A stretch of 64,000 nt of DNA from Agrobacterium vitis (lineage in GTDB: Bacteria > Pseudomonadota > Alphaproteobacteria > Rhizobiales > Rhizobiaceae): contig NZ_JACXXJ020000005.1 in the NCBI RefSeq assembly GCF_014926405.1, positions 2,361,001 through 2,425,000 of the forward strand, in the 5' to 3' direction. The position numbers were made by a program, and so were the translations under genes. The notes under the pieces are model-generated. The model saw only the letters and a list, made by a program, of their open reading frames with translations. It was not told the DNA's origin and made no database searches. Each line of letters opens with the position of its first letter. Position 1 is the first letter of the stretch. Shown one piece after another: positions 8,923 to 20,503 of this stretch.

Positions 8923-8986
8923 TTACAGTTTATCCCATAATCGCCGCTGGCCGTCTGCAAATGGCAATTCTTGAACAGACTGTTAA
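8923..8986. mobile_element. MITE-like repeat family 1, internally deleted copy (64 bp)
   Basis: Contains the left end (TTACAGTTTATCC, then AATCGCCGCTGGCCGTC) fused to the right end (CTTGAACAGACTGTTAA) of the ~200-bp element found in full at 60949-61147. The junction falls on GCAATT, which occurs twice (138 bases apart) in the full copy. Lies in the ctaG-ctaE gap. Confidence 0.8.
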
Positions 8987-9043
8987 TTTCCTACCCTTGC
9001 TCCTGGTCCGCGCCCGCCGCTTTGATACAGCGGGACCCGCCCG

Positions 9044-9661
9044 TTAAAGCTTAGGTTGAACGGTGGCCTTGTCCTGCGCAATCCCCGCCACCGGCTTTTC
9101 GCCGCCATGCGGATAGAATGTATAGGACAAGGTTACCGTTCCGATATTCTTGGTTTCCGGCTGCGCCATGATGTCAGGGTCGATGTAGAAGACCACCGGC
9201 ATGTCCAGCGTCTGGCCGGGCTGTAGCACCGTCTCGGTAAAGCAGAAGCACTCGATCTTGTTGAAATAGACCGCCGCTTCCATTGGTGTCACGTTGAACA
9301 CCGCCTGCCCTTTGGTCGGATAGGGCGAGCGATTGGTGACAGAATAATTGGCCTGAATGGTCTCGCCGATCCTTGGGGCAACAGAGGCCTGCATCGGCTT
9401 GAAATCCCAGTTCAGACCGGGCGAGACATTGGCATCGAAAGTCACCGTCATCTTGCGGTCGAGAATGACCGATGACGGTTGCTCGGCCCGCTGAGTGGTG
9501 CCGTTATAGCCGGTCAGCTGGCAATACATCCGGTAAAAAGGGGCCGCGGCAAAGCTCATGGCGGTGACGCCGCCGACAAACGCCAGGCAAGCGAAAAACA
9601 CGGTCAGGTCCTTGCCCTTGCCGCGCCGTTCTCCCGCTTGCGTGCCTCCCGGTTCTGCCAT
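9044..9661 (-). CDS. ctaG: Cytochrome c oxidase assembly protein CtaG/Cox11
   Basis: 205 residues: one N-terminal transmembrane helix (~20-40) and a periplasmic beta-sandwich. The copper-binding motif ECFCFTE (CxC around residue 139) is present, as are [15 protein letters not shown] and [20 protein letters not shown]. Cox11 inserts CuB into subunit I. A GGGAGGAAC ribosome site precedes the ATG. Located between the CoxF-like gene and ctaE, as in other Rhizobiales. Confidence 0.96.
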   Translation of the reverse strand: MAEPGGTQAGERRGKGKDLTVFFACLAFVGGVTAMSFAAAPFYRMYCQLTGYNGTTQRAEQPSSVILDRKMTVTFDANVSPGLNWDFKPMQASVAPRIGETIQANYSVTNRSPYPTKGQAVFNVTPMEAAVYFNKIECFCFTETVLQPGQTLDMPVVFYIDPDIMAQPETKNIGTVTLSYTFYPHGGEKPVAGIAQDKATVQPKL

Positions 9662-9806
9662 GGCTCGTTCCTCCCGTGCCGCTGCTTCAATGGTATGCGT
9701 ATGTCAACAGTCTGTGCTTCAAAAACCCTGCTAAACGCTTCTCTCACATCGAGCATTTCCAATCTGCGCGTCGTCAAATGACGAGCCATGCGCAATCAGA
9801 TCCTGC

Positions 9807-9944
9807 TCATTGTCCCATGCCGCTGATCTTCACCAGCGTCACGAGGTAAAACAACACGACAAGCCCGGCCAAGACCAGGCCCAGCGCTATATTGCGGCCG
9901 CGTCTCGATTTTCTCTGGGCTTCCGTCAGCTTGACCGTTTCCAT
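9807..9944 (-). CDS. CoxF-like small membrane protein
   Basis: A 45-residue product: [18 protein letters not shown], then a single hydrophobic helix (~19-38), then TLVKISGMGQ. The ATG shares one base with the ctaB stop (TGATG), implying coupled translation. Short proteins of this layout, basic N-terminus plus one helix ending VKI..M, occur between ctaB and ctaG in many Rhizobiales and are annotated CoxF. Function unknown, presumably linked to oxidase assembly by context. Confidence 0.85.
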   Translation of the reverse strand: METVKLTEAQRKSRRGRNIALGLVLAGLVVLFYLVTLVKISGMGQ

Positions 9945-10900
9945 CACAGCGCTCCCGAAGCATGAGCGATAAGGTTCGCCGCGTAGTGATCGACCAGCAG
10001 GGCTGAAAACACCGCAAACAGGTAGAAGATCGAATAGGCGAACATTTTGCGGGCCGGTGCCATGCGTTCATCGCCCTCTGGCATCCGCCAAACGGCAACG
10101 GAGCAGGCAACAAAGACGGCACTCAGCACACCAGCCACCAGCCCGTACCAGAGCGAAGCAAGCCCGGTAAAAGCCGGTGCCACGGCAAAGACCCCGGTCA
10201 GCACGGCATATACGAACATCTGCCGCTTGGTGGAGGTTTCGCCTGCCACATTCGGCATCATCGGCACGCCGACCGAGCCGTAATCGCGCATCTTGTAGAG
10301 CGCCAGGGCCCAGAAATGTGCTGGCGTCCACAGGAAGATCACCATGAACAGAATGACGCTATCCAGCGACACGCCACCAGTCACGCAGGCCCAGCCGATC
10401 ATCGGCGGAAAGGCACCCGATGCGCCGCCAATGACTATATTCTGCGGGGTCGAGCGCTTCAGCCACATCGTATAGACGACAGCGTAAAACAGGATGGTGA
10501 AGGCCAGAAAGGCGGCGGCGAACCAATTGACCGCGAGGCCAAGAATCGAGACCGAAAAGACCGACAGCGTGATGCCGAAGGCCAGCGCCTCCTGCGGACG
10601 GATACGGCCTGCCGGGATGGGGCGGCGCGCCGTGCGGGTCATCACCGCATCGATATCGGCATCATACCACATATTGAGAGCGCCGGAGGCGCCAGCCCCA
10701 ACCGCAATGCACAGGATGGCAATGACACCCAGAATGGGGTTGATCGTGCCTGGTGCCAGCACCAGACCTGCGAAGGCCGTGAACACCACAAGCGACATCA
10801 CCCGCGGCTTTAAAAGCGCGAAGAAATCCTTCGCGCCCGCTTCGGACAGACAGATCTCACTGTCCAGACCGATGATGTTGCTGTTGTCTATGGCTGCCAT
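9944..10900 (-). CDS. ctaB: Protoheme IX farnesyltransferase (heme O synthase)
   Basis: Converts heme B plus farnesyl diphosphate to heme O, the precursor of heme A for the aa3 oxidase. UbiA-superfamily membrane protein, 318 residues from the chosen ATG (AGGA seven bases upstream); an ATG seven codons earlier is an alternative. The first aspartate-rich motif is [15 protein letters not shown] with RRPIPAGR following, the second lies in the [15 protein letters not shown] region. About nine helices. Stop overlaps the CoxF-like start. Confidence 0.96.
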   Translation of the reverse strand: MAAIDNSNIIGLDSEICLSEAGAKDFFALLKPRVMSLVVFTAFAGLVLAPGTINPILGVIAILCIAVGAGASGALNMWYDADIDAVMTRTARRPIPAGRIRPQEALAFGITLSVFSVSILGLAVNWFAAAFLAFTILFYAVVYTMWLKRSTPQNIVIGGASGAFPPMIGWACVTGGVSLDSVILFMVIFLWTPAHFWALALYKMRDYGSVGVPMMPNVAGETSTKRQMFVYAVLTGVFAVAPAFTGLASLWYGLVAGVLSAVFVACSVAVWRMPEGDERMAPARKMFAYSIFYLFAVFSALLVDHYAANLIAHASGAL

Positions 10901-10973
10901 TATGCTGTCCTGACCTGTCATGTTCTCAACGCCGCAGCGGCTTCATCCACGGCGTTGATGGCTTTTTTTATGT

Positions 10974-13618
<2,645 letters not shown>

Positions 13619-14175
13619 GGTTGCCTCTCCCTCCCGCGTTTGACCCAAATCAATGGCAAACGCACAATCCCTGATATGATACTAATTTAAAATCACAATT
13701 TTGCCAATTTCGCAACAACCGTACGTCCATGCCGCTGCGGCATTTTTGCTCATCCCACAGAGATCGCCATCAAGATCCAGGCCGAACTGGCGCAATTCTC
13801 GGGCCTGCGCTGCAAATGTCAGTACGCGCTTTGCGGGAAATGCCAGAGAAGATTCTCCTGAAACCTCGCCATCGCATGGACCTGAACTGGATCTGTCCCT
13901 GATCGCAACACAGGCAAACACCCCAATTATGCCGCACTCGGCTGGAAAGGAGACTGTCAATAGTCAGCCCATCTCCGGTTTTCGTCTTGTCCAGTCTTGG
14001 GCCAGGCCTTTTATCGGTCGGGCCAATAATCGCAGATTGGATTTGTTTCGACGATCATCGCAGGTTACAGGAAGATACAGCGCGCAAAGCGCAAGGATGT
14101 CGAAGGCCTTGGCCCTTGATCCTTTGTGCGGCGCAGGCGAGAATGACAAGATTGAACAGAATTCCAGAGGTATCC
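13619..14175. other. 557-bp gap between ctaC and the IalB-like gene
   Basis: Should hold the divergent promoters for ctaC and the IalB-like gene. No gene is supported. One frame near 13721-13863 reads as a cysteine-rich peptide with two CxC/CxxC pairs ending FS-stop, but it has no usable start codon or ribosome site. No strong hairpin was seen. Confidence 0.6.
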
Positions 14176-14715
14176 ATGGGTTTCCAGAGAATGTTGCGGG
14201 CTAGACTTGTCGCGGCGGGGCTCGTTGCGGCAGGGTTTGCAACAGCAATGCAAGCGGGCGCGGCGCTGGCACAGCAGCCGCAGGCAGGCACAGTGCGCTC
14301 CAATCACGGTGCCTGGTCGATCATTTGCGATACGCCCGCCGGTACCTCGCAGGAGCAATGCGCCCTGATGCAGAATGTGATCGCCGAGGACCGCCCCGAA
14401 GTGGGACTGTCCGTGGTGGTGCTGAAGACCGCCGACCGCAAGGCCCGCATCCTGCGCATTCTGGCGCCGCTTGGCGTGCTGTTGAAGGACGGCATGGAGC
14501 TTTACGTCGACAATAACAATGTCGGTCGCGCCTTCTTCACCCGCTGTTTTGCCGAGGGCTGCTACGTGGAAGTGGAAATCGACGATCAACTGATGAAAGT
14601 GCTGCGCTCTGGCAAAAGCGCCGTGTTTGCCGTGCGCGAATCCTCTGATCAGGACCGGGTCGGCATTCCCGTCGAGCTGAACGGCTTTGGCGAAGGCTAC
14701 GACGCCCTACCCTGA
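14176..14715 (+). CDS. Invasion-associated locus B (IalB) family secreted protein
   Basis: 179 residues. Signal peptide MGFQRMLRARLVAAGLVAAGFATAMQ... with cleavage around ALA-QQ (residue ~35). The mature part has the IalB pattern: GAWSIICDT, a cysteine pair around EQCALMQNV, RILAPLGVLLKDGMELYVD, and FFTRCFAEGCYVEVEID. Periplasmic; named from Bartonella invasion proteins but common in non-pathogenic Rhizobiales, where the role is undefined. An AGAGG site precedes the ATG. Confidence 0.9.
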   Translation: MGFQRMLRARLVAAGLVAAGFATAMQAGAALAQQPQAGTVRSNHGAWSIICDTPAGTSQEQCALMQNVIAEDRPEVGLSVVVLKTADRKARILRILAPLGVLLKDGMELYVDNNNVGRAFFTRCFAEGCYVEVEIDDQLMKVLRSGKSAVFAVRESSDQDRVGIPVELNGFGEGYDALP

Positions 14716-14731
14716 GCACGGAGCGGTCTGG

Positions 14732-14778
14732 CATCGGCCCTTGCCCCATCGGTCAGGTGCAATTACATGGGGCCGATG
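14732..14778. promoter_or_regulatory. Inverted repeat before tldD
   Basis: Arms around CATCGGCCC..CCAT and ATGGGGCCGATG can pair across ~20 bases, between the IalB-like stop and the tldD ribosome site. It could be a terminator (no T-run) or a leader structure. Confidence 0.35.
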
Positions 14779-14808
14779 AAATGGGAACCACAAGCCAAGG
14801 AGATCCCG

Positions 14809-16224
14809 ATGACCACCGACCTCATCAGCCTGTTCGATTGTGACGAGCGCAGCCTGTCAAAAGCCGTCGCCTCGGCGCTGGAGGGATCGGATGACGGCGA
14901 ATTGTATATTGAACATGCCCAGGCCGAATCACTTTCCTTCGACAATGGCCGCCTGAAGGGCGGCAGTTTCAACACCGACCAGGGATTTGGCCTGCGCTCG
15001 GTGGCAGGCGAAGCGGTGGGCTACGCCCATTCCGGTGAATTGTCGCTATCGGCACTCAATCGCGCCGCCGATGCGGTCAAGGCCGTTACCCATGGCTATA
15101 GCGGCTCCTATGCCAGCGCTCCGCAGCGCACCAATGTCCGGCTTTACGGTGACGAAAACCCGATCGGTAGCCCGACATTCGAGGAAAAAGTAGCGCTTCT
15201 CTCCGAAATCGACGCCTATCTGCGCGCCAAGGACCCGAAAGTGCGCCAGGTCTCCGCCTCGATTGCCGCCAGCTGGCAGGTGGTGGAAATCCTGCGCGCC
15301 GATGGCCACCGGGTCCGCGACGTGCGTCCGATGACCCGCATGAATATTTCCGTGGTGACCGGCCAGGGCGAGCGGCAGGAATCCGGCTCCTTCGGCACGG
15401 GCGGGCGAATGTCCTTTGCCGATTTCCTGAATGATGAAAGCTGGAAGGCAGGCGCTGATGATGCGCTGCGCCAGGCGCTGGTCAATCTGGAGGCCATCGA
15501 GGCTCCGGCTGGCAGCATGGACGTCGTGCTCGGCAATGGCTGGCCGGGCGTGATGCTGCATGAAGCCGTCGGCCATGGGCTGGAAGGCGATTTCAACCGC
15601 AAGAAAACCTCGGCCTTCGCCGGACTGCTGGGCGAAATGGTTGCCGCGCCCGGCGTCACCGTGGTCGATGATGGCACAATCAACAACCGGCGCGGCTCGA
15701 TCACTGTCGATGACGAAGGCACGCCGTCTGCCTATAACGTGTTGATCGAAAACGGTCGGCTGGTCGGCTATATGCAAGACCGCCAGAATGCCCGGCTGAT
15801 GGGCATGACACCAACCGGCAATGGCCGCCGCCAGGGCTATGCCCACCAGCCGATGCCGCGCATGACCAATACCTACATGCTGTCAGGCGACAAGAGCCCG
15901 GAAGAAATCATCGCATCGGTCAAGAAGGGCATCTATGCCGTATCCTTCGGCGGCGGTCAGGTGGATATCACCTCGGGCAAATTCGTGTTCGGCTGCACAG
16001 AGGCCTATATGATCGAGGATGGCAAGATTGGCGCGCCGGTCAAGGGCGCCATGCTGATCGGCAACGGACCGGAAGCGATGAAACGGGTGTCGATGATCGG
16101 CAACGACATGAAACTCGACACCGGCATCGGCAATTGCGGCAAGGCTGGCCAATGGGTTCCGGTCGGCGTCGGCCAGCCGCATCTGCGGATGGACCAGATC
16201 ACGGTCGGCGGCACGCGGGCGTAA
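14809..16224 (+). CDS. tldD: Metalloprotease TldD
   Basis: 471 residues. The zinc motif HEAVGH is at residues 251-256 (H251, E252, H256), with the third ligand cysteine in VFGCTEAYM near the C-terminus. TldD pairs with TldE/PmbA to form a heterodimeric peptidase known from microcin B17 maturation and CcdA turnover. No tldE is in this window. The ATG with AAGGAG six bases upstream is preferred over an in-frame ATG 14 codons earlier. Confidence 0.95.
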   Translation: MTTDLISLFDCDERSLSKAVASALEGSDDGELYIEHAQAESLSFDNGRLKGGSFNTDQGFGLRSVAGEAVGYAHSGELSLSALNRAADAVKAVTHGYSGSYASAPQRTNVRLYGDENPIGSPTFEEKVALLSEIDAYLRAKDPKVRQVSASIAASWQVVEILRADGHRVRDVRPMTRMNISVVTGQGERQESGSFGTGGRMSFADFLNDESWKAGADDALRQALVNLEAIEAPAGSMDVVLGNGWPGVMLHEAVGHGLEGDFNRKKTSAFAGLLGEMVAAPGVTVVDDGTINNRRGSITVDDEGTPSAYNVLIENGRLVGYMQDRQNARLMGMTPTGNGRRQGYAHQPMPRMTNTYMLSGDKSPEEIIASVKKGIYAVSFGGGQVDITSGKFVFGCTEAYMIEDGKIGAPVKGAMLIGNGPEAMKRVSMIGNDMKLDTGIGNCGKAGQWVPVGVGQPHLRMDQITVGGTRA

Positions 16225-16655
16225 TGGGGAATGCCCTGGTTCCGGAATTTGCAGTAACGGACTGGCATAGGAGCCGGGATTTTTACACTCGGCTGCTTGG
16301 CTTTTCCGTGCGTTACGAGCGGCCGGAAGAAGGGTTCAGCTTCCTTGAACTCGGTGACGCGCAGTTGATGATCGATCAGATCGGGCTTGGCAGGACCTTC
16401 GAGATTGATGACGCGCCGTTGGAGCGACCGTTCGGACGCGGCCTGAACGTGCAGATCTGCGTCGAGGATGTGCACGCCATCCTCGACCGGCTTGAAGCCG
16501 CAGCCATTGCCCTTTATCTGCCACTGGAAGACAAATGGTATCGCAAAGACACCATCGAGGTCGGCAACCGGCAATTCGTAGTCGCTGATCCAGACGGTTA
16601 TCTGCGGCGCTTTTGCCAGGATCTCGGCGAGCGCGAACTCTCATTGGACCTATAG
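16224..16655 (+). CDS. VOC superfamily (glyoxalase / bleomycin-resistance-like) protein
   Basis: 143 residues in the two-module vicinal-oxygen-chelate fold: VPEFAVTDWHRSRDFYTRLLGFSVRYERPEEGFSFLELG type opening, and closing RQFVVADPDGYLRRF. The start shares one base with the tldD stop (TAATG), so it is translationally coupled. The layout resembles bleomycin-binding proteins (drug sequestering) more than dioxygenases, but substrate cannot be assigned. Confidence 0.83.
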   Translation: MGNALVPEFAVTDWHRSRDFYTRLLGFSVRYERPEEGFSFLELGDAQLMIDQIGLGRTFEIDDAPLERPFGRGLNVQICVEDVHAILDRLEAAAIALYLPLEDKWYRKDTIEVGNRQFVVADPDGYLRRFCQDLGERELSLDL

Positions 16656-16661
16656 CGACAC

Positions 16662-17315
16662 ATGCTGCCCCGCACTCCCAAAGCCGTTATCTTCGACATG
16701 GATGGCCTCATCCTCGACAGCGAAATCCTCTACCGGAAATCGGTGATTTCGGCAGGTGAGCAAGAGGGGCTGCTTGTCGGGCCATCGGTCTATGAAGGCA
16801 TGCTGGGCCGACCCTGGGACGGGATCGTGCATTTGCTTAAGGACCATTATGGGCCGGATTTCGACGCCGAAGCCTTTCGGGCAGTCTGGGTGGACCATTT
16901 TGATCGGTTGACCGCCCTGGAACTGAAGCTAAAGGCCGGTGTGGTGGCCCTGCTCGATACGTTGGATACCAAGGCCATTCCACGGGCCATTTGCACATCT
17001 TCCGCCCATTCCCAAGTGCAGCATCATCTGGCCGGCTTTGGCATTCGAGAGCGGTTCGATCACGTCATTGCTTTAGGCGACTACGCCAGAGGCAAGCCCG
17101 CGCCGGACCCTTATCTCACTGCTGCCGAGCGGCTTGGCATTGCACCCGGCGATTGTCTGGCATTGGAAGATTCCCATAACGGCATCCGCTCGGCAGCCTC
17201 GGCGGGCATGATGGCGGTGATGGTACCCGATCTCCTGGCACCGACCGATGAAATTCGGGCGCTGGCAACATTGGTCATCGATGATCTGCACCAATGCTGC
17301 GGCTTTTTTGCATAA
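16662..17315 (+). CDS. HAD-superfamily hydrolase, beta-phosphoglucomutase-like
   Basis: 217 residues with all four HAD motifs: I, FDMDGLILDSE (D12, D14); II, CTSS (~111); III, K145 in GKPAPDPYL; IV, LALEDSHNGI. The helical cap between motifs I and II is of subclass IA, typical of sugar-phosphate phosphatases. Six bases separate it from the VOC gene, so it likely belongs to the tldD-VOC-HAD operon. Substrate unknown. Confidence 0.88.
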   Translation: MLPRTPKAVIFDMDGLILDSEILYRKSVISAGEQEGLLVGPSVYEGMLGRPWDGIVHLLKDHYGPDFDAEAFRAVWVDHFDRLTALELKLKAGVVALLDTLDTKAIPRAICTSSAHSQVQHHLAGFGIRERFDHVIALGDYARGKPAPDPYLTAAERLGIAPGDCLALEDSHNGIRSAASAGMMAVMVPDLLAPTDEIRALATLVIDDLHQCCGFFA

Positions 17316-17373
17316 CGCGCTTTTGGAACGCCAAATACTATAACTTTGGTAGCACTCCGCACTTCAGATACTC

Positions 17374-17460
17374 CTTATAGCAAGTCTCTGACATGCTTAC
17401 GCATCCTCGACTTGAAAAATTGGAATACGAAGGGCCATTTTCAATGAATCTTGGTATTAT
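17374..17460 (-). repeat. Hairpin repeat family 2, copy lacking the central stem
   Basis: Read on the minus strand: TAATACCAAGATTCATTGAA, then CTTCGTATTCC, then CAAGTCGAGGATGCGTAAGC and ATGTCAGAGACTTG. These blocks match the family member at 47647-47775 in order, with the ~45-bp central hairpin missing. Confidence 0.65.
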
Positions 17461-17561
17461 AATCTTCAAGCCACAGACAAGCTTCTGGCCTTAGACCTAC
17501 GGCATGCCATCGGGTTATCGCGCGGTACAAACTGCGTCCGTATCTTGCCAGGAGTTCACAG

Positions 17562-18326
17562 GTGCACACACTCGTCATTGCCCGTTACGCGGAAGAGTTG
17601 GAATGGATCGCGCAGGTCCCCAGCAATTTCGAGATTTTCATCTATAACAAGGGCGAGGAGATCACATCGCCGCAGGTTCTTGAGCGTGCCAATCATATCA
17701 TTGCACGTCCCAATGTTGGGCGGGAATCTGAGACCTACCTCCATCACATGATGGGTCAGCGCCAGCGCAATCACGATTTTACGGTCTTTGCTCAGGGTGA
17801 CCCCTTCACGCACAGCCCTGACTTCCTGCAATTGCTGAACAATTGGACCGACTGGGAGAAAATCCAGACGCTCTCCTGGGCATGGGTTGAGGAAAAAAAT
17901 GTACCTCCGCAGAAATTTCTGGATGCTTATCGCCCGAAGCTGCGGGGCGGTCCGCGGGTCCGAGAGGAATATTTCTCGCTTTACACCTGGGGTCCGGTCG
18001 ACTTTATCGACAATGGCGCGTTGGGCATGGGTACGGTCTATCGCCTGCTGAACGGCGGGATGGAAGCTTACATCAATATCGCCGCGCATATGTTGCGTCG
18101 CTGCCGCATGGACCACATTGCCGACGAAGCCGAAAAGCATCTGCTGGGGACATTTTCCTATGGTGCAATTTTCGCGGTTCGCAACGATCTGGTCACAGCC
18201 GTTTCACCCGACAGCTATGCAAGGCTCTATGATTTCGCCACGGCGCCCGTGGTGGCGCATGGTTATATCCTGGAGCGCATGTGGCTACATTTCTTCGGTG
18301 CGCCCTTTACGCTGCGCAGGCTCTGA
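17562..18326 (+). CDS. DUF3431-type protein (possible glycosyltransferase-related)
   Basis: 254 residues beginning at a GTG preceded by AGGAG. The opening TLVIARYAEELEWIAQVP, then YNKGEE and NVGRESETYLHHM, matches the DUF3431 family, in which a DxD-like acidic site suggests sugar transfer. No signal peptide or transmembrane helix. It is isolated: 246 bases from the HAD gene and convergent with the MazG-like gene. Function not established. Confidence 0.7.
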   Translation: MHTLVIARYAEELEWIAQVPSNFEIFIYNKGEEITSPQVLERANHIIARPNVGRESETYLHHMMGQRQRNHDFTVFAQGDPFTHSPDFLQLLNNWTDWEKIQTLSWAWVEEKNVPPQKFLDAYRPKLRGGPRVREEYFSLYTWGPVDFIDNGALGMGTVYRLLNGGMEAYINIAAHMLRRCRMDHIADEAEKHLLGTFSYGAIFAVRNDLVTAVSPDSYARLYDFATAPVVAHGYILERMWLHFFGAPFTLRRL

Positions 18327-18374
18327 TACCAAGGCTAAGGTCTCAAATACATTGAACCTTTGAGATCTTCGCAA
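18324..18374. repeat. Hairpin repeat family 2, short copy at a stop codon
   Basis: The stop of the preceding gene is followed directly by TACCAAGGC and then CTCAAA...TTTGAG arms separated by 11 bases and ATCTTCG. The same TACCAAGGC and ATCTTCG blocks bound other members. Confidence 0.55.
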
Positions 18375-18402
18375 CTGGCAAGGTCAGGCGCGGGGCGGAT
18401 TT

Positions 18403-18732
18403 TCATTCCGCTGCCGCAACCTTGGGATCAAACCGCCACTTCCGCCGGATCGCGCTTTCCAGATCGAGCCGGTGATGACGGGCAAAAAGCAGAACATGCC
18501 CGAAAAGATCAGCAGTTTCATCGGCAAGCAGTTGGCGCAATTCGTCTTCGCTCATGCCCTTCTGGCGACCGCGACCGCTGACGCGGTTTGCCGCTTGAAC
18601 CAGTTCCCCCGCTTCCTCCAGTAATTTCAGCAGGAACCAGGTCTCGTCCCGCTCGACACCATTGGCCGCTGCATAGGTAGCCGACGCCTTTTCAAAACGC
18701 TCCATCAGATCAGCCAGCATATTGTTCTCCAT
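18403..18732 (-). CDS. MazG-like nucleotide pyrophosphohydrolase
   Basis: 109 residues, all-alpha NTP-PPase fold. The Mg2+-binding acidic motifs are present: E39-E40-x2-E43 (KLLEEAGELVQA) and E72-x2-D75 (DETADLFGHVL). Such proteins hydrolyse (d)NTPs or related nucleotides to monophosphates. Single-domain size is nearer to MazG-like/HisE-like house-cleaning enzymes than to full MazG. An ATG four codons in is an alternative start. Confidence 0.85.
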   Translation of the reverse strand: MENNMLADLMERFEKASATYAAANGVERDETWFLLKLLEEAGELVQAANRVSGRGRQKGMSEDELRQLLADETADLFGHVLLFARHHRLDLESAIRRKWRFDPKVAAAE

Positions 18733-18994
18733 TTGTTCTTGACTTTATCGCGCGATTCCGCAAGATTGTCGAGACTGAAAACCAACGCGGCAAGAAAGAT
18801 TGAACAGCCCAGGATGTGCACCGAAATCCGACGGAAACCTGAGCGCCCTTCATCTTATGGCGAGGCATAGAAAATGCTGATGGAAGACGAAACGAAAACT
18901 ATCCATTGGCTGCAAAATGAGAATGCCGCCTATCGATAAGATAGACGGCACGAAGGAGACGGCTAGGAGTTCAAGGTAGGGTCGCCGGAAAGGC

Positions 18995-20323
18995 TTAGCC
19001 CCGGGCTGGCATCAGCACGCAATCATAGCTGCTTTTCACCAGCCGCTCACAGGCGCTTTGAGCATCGTCCTTGTTGGGAAAGCCGGTGAAGCGGGCGCGG
19101 TACACGGTGGCGCCATTGCGGGTGACGGCTTCGGTATAGATATCGCGGTCGGCCAGCGGCCCACCGATCTTGTCGCGGACCATTTGCAGCAGGCTCATGG
19201 CTTCCTCGGCGCTGGCGGCAGCCGCGATCTGGATCTGCCAGGTTCCGTCGCGATGCAGCGGAATGGGCTTCAGGGGACGCGGATGGGCGCCCGCAATCAG
19301 GGCTTCCGTGGCTGCAGCGGCATTGTTGGCGCCACCACCGGCATAAGCATTGCCAAAGCGGGAGCCGAGAATCGGCGCATCGGCCTGCGCGCTGACGGAG
19401 GCGACCTGAGAAGCAACCTCTCTGCGGTCGATTGGGGTGCTGCGGTCGAGCGGCAGTGGAATGCTGCCAGTGGTCTGGGCAATGACAATCGGAGCGGTGG
19501 GAGCAGCGCTGGCGATCAGCGAATTGCCGTCAGACGCCTTGCCGATATTCTTGGTGATCAGCTGGGCCATCAGATTGTCACGGCTGGCGCCGCTACGGCC
19601 GCCCATGATCACGCCGATCACCCGGCGCTTGCCATCGGCCACGGCGCTGACCAGGTTATAGCCGGATGCGTTGGTGTAACCGGTCTTGATGCCGTCCATG
19701 CCCTTGTAGCGGTACATGAGATTGTTATGGCCATTGATGGTGCGGCCACGAAAGGCAAAGCTGCGGGTGGAAAACAGCGCGTAATCGCGGGGAAAGTCGC
19801 GCAGCAGTGCTACGCCGAGGGTGGACATGTCGCGGGCGGTGGTGATCTGCTGATCGTCTGGAAGGCCGGAGGCATTGACGAATGTGGTATTGGGCATACC
19901 GAGCTGGCGGGCCTTGGCGGTCATCATCGCCGCGAAATTCTCTTCCGTTCCGCCAAGCTTTTCGGCCATTGCGGCGGCGGCATCATTAGCCGACAGGGTC
20001 ACCATGCCCATCACCGCCTCGCGTACGGTAATTTCTTCACCCGGCTTGAGGCGAAGCTTGGTGGGCGGACGTGATGAGGCGTATTTGGAAAACGGCACGG
20101 GGCTATCCCAGCTCAACGTGCCACGGCGAATCGCATCGAAAACCATATAGATGGTCATCATTTTGGTCAGCGATGCCGGATGGTTGGGCATATCCGCATT
20201 TTCCGAGGCGATCACCCGACCGGTGCGCGCATCCAGCAGAAGCTGGGCGCTGCCTGCAAGAACCGGGCTGGCCATCATGCTGATCGACACAAACAACGAT
20301 AGCGCGATCAGGGTCCTGCTCAT
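18995..20323 (-). CDS. D-alanyl-D-alanine carboxypeptidase with C-terminal SPOR domain
   Basis: 442 residues. Signal peptide (cleavage near VLAG, residue 23), then a penicillin-binding type 5 domain with S51-L-T-K54, S111-A-N113 and K213-T-G215. The middle (~275-360) is low-complexity, and the last ~75 residues (GTWQIQIAAAASAEEA... to RFTGFPNKDDAQSACERLV) form a SPOR domain that binds denuded septal glycan. It therefore trims pentapeptides in the periplasm, probably at division sites. The start with GGAGG upstream is chosen; the frame extends 60 codons further without signal. Confidence 0.94.
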   Translation of the reverse strand: MSRTLIALSLFVSISMMASPVLAGSAQLLLDARTGRVIASENADMPNHPASLTKMMTIYMVFDAIRRGTLSWDSPVPFSKYASSRPPTKLRLKPGEEITVREAVMGMVTLSANDAAAAMAEKLGGTEENFAAMMTAKARQLGMPNTTFVNASGLPDDQQITTARDMSTLGVALLRDFPRDYALFSTRSFAFRGRTINGHNNLMYRYKGMDGIKTGYTNASGYNLVSAVADGKRRVIGVIMGGRSGASRDNLMAQLITKNIGKASDGNSLIASAAPTAPIVIAQTTGSIPLPLDRSTPIDRREVASQVASVSAQADAPILGSRFGNAYAGGGANNAAAATEALIAGAHPRPLKPIPLHRDGTWQIQIAAAASAEEAMSLLQMVRDKIGGPLADRDIYTEAVTRNGATVYRARFTGFPNKDDAQSACERLVKSSYDCVLMPARG

Positions 20324-20503
20324 TCGGCCTCCAGACTGGTTACACTGCAAATACTTGGGCAAATTCATCGGCAAATTCACGAAAACGACCTCGAACACTT
20401 CACGGAACCGGCACGAGGACGTGCTGGCATTAGACCCAAAATGGGGCAGGAAATTGTGCAACGCCTTCATCTTGCCCAATATTGTTAATGAAGAGTTGCC
20501 CAA

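Noticed and set aside
13690..13863. Cysteine-rich reading with two CxC/CxxC pairs in the ctaC-IalB gap
   Set aside because: No ATG, GTG or TTG after the preceding stop and no ribosome site; may be a decayed fragment.
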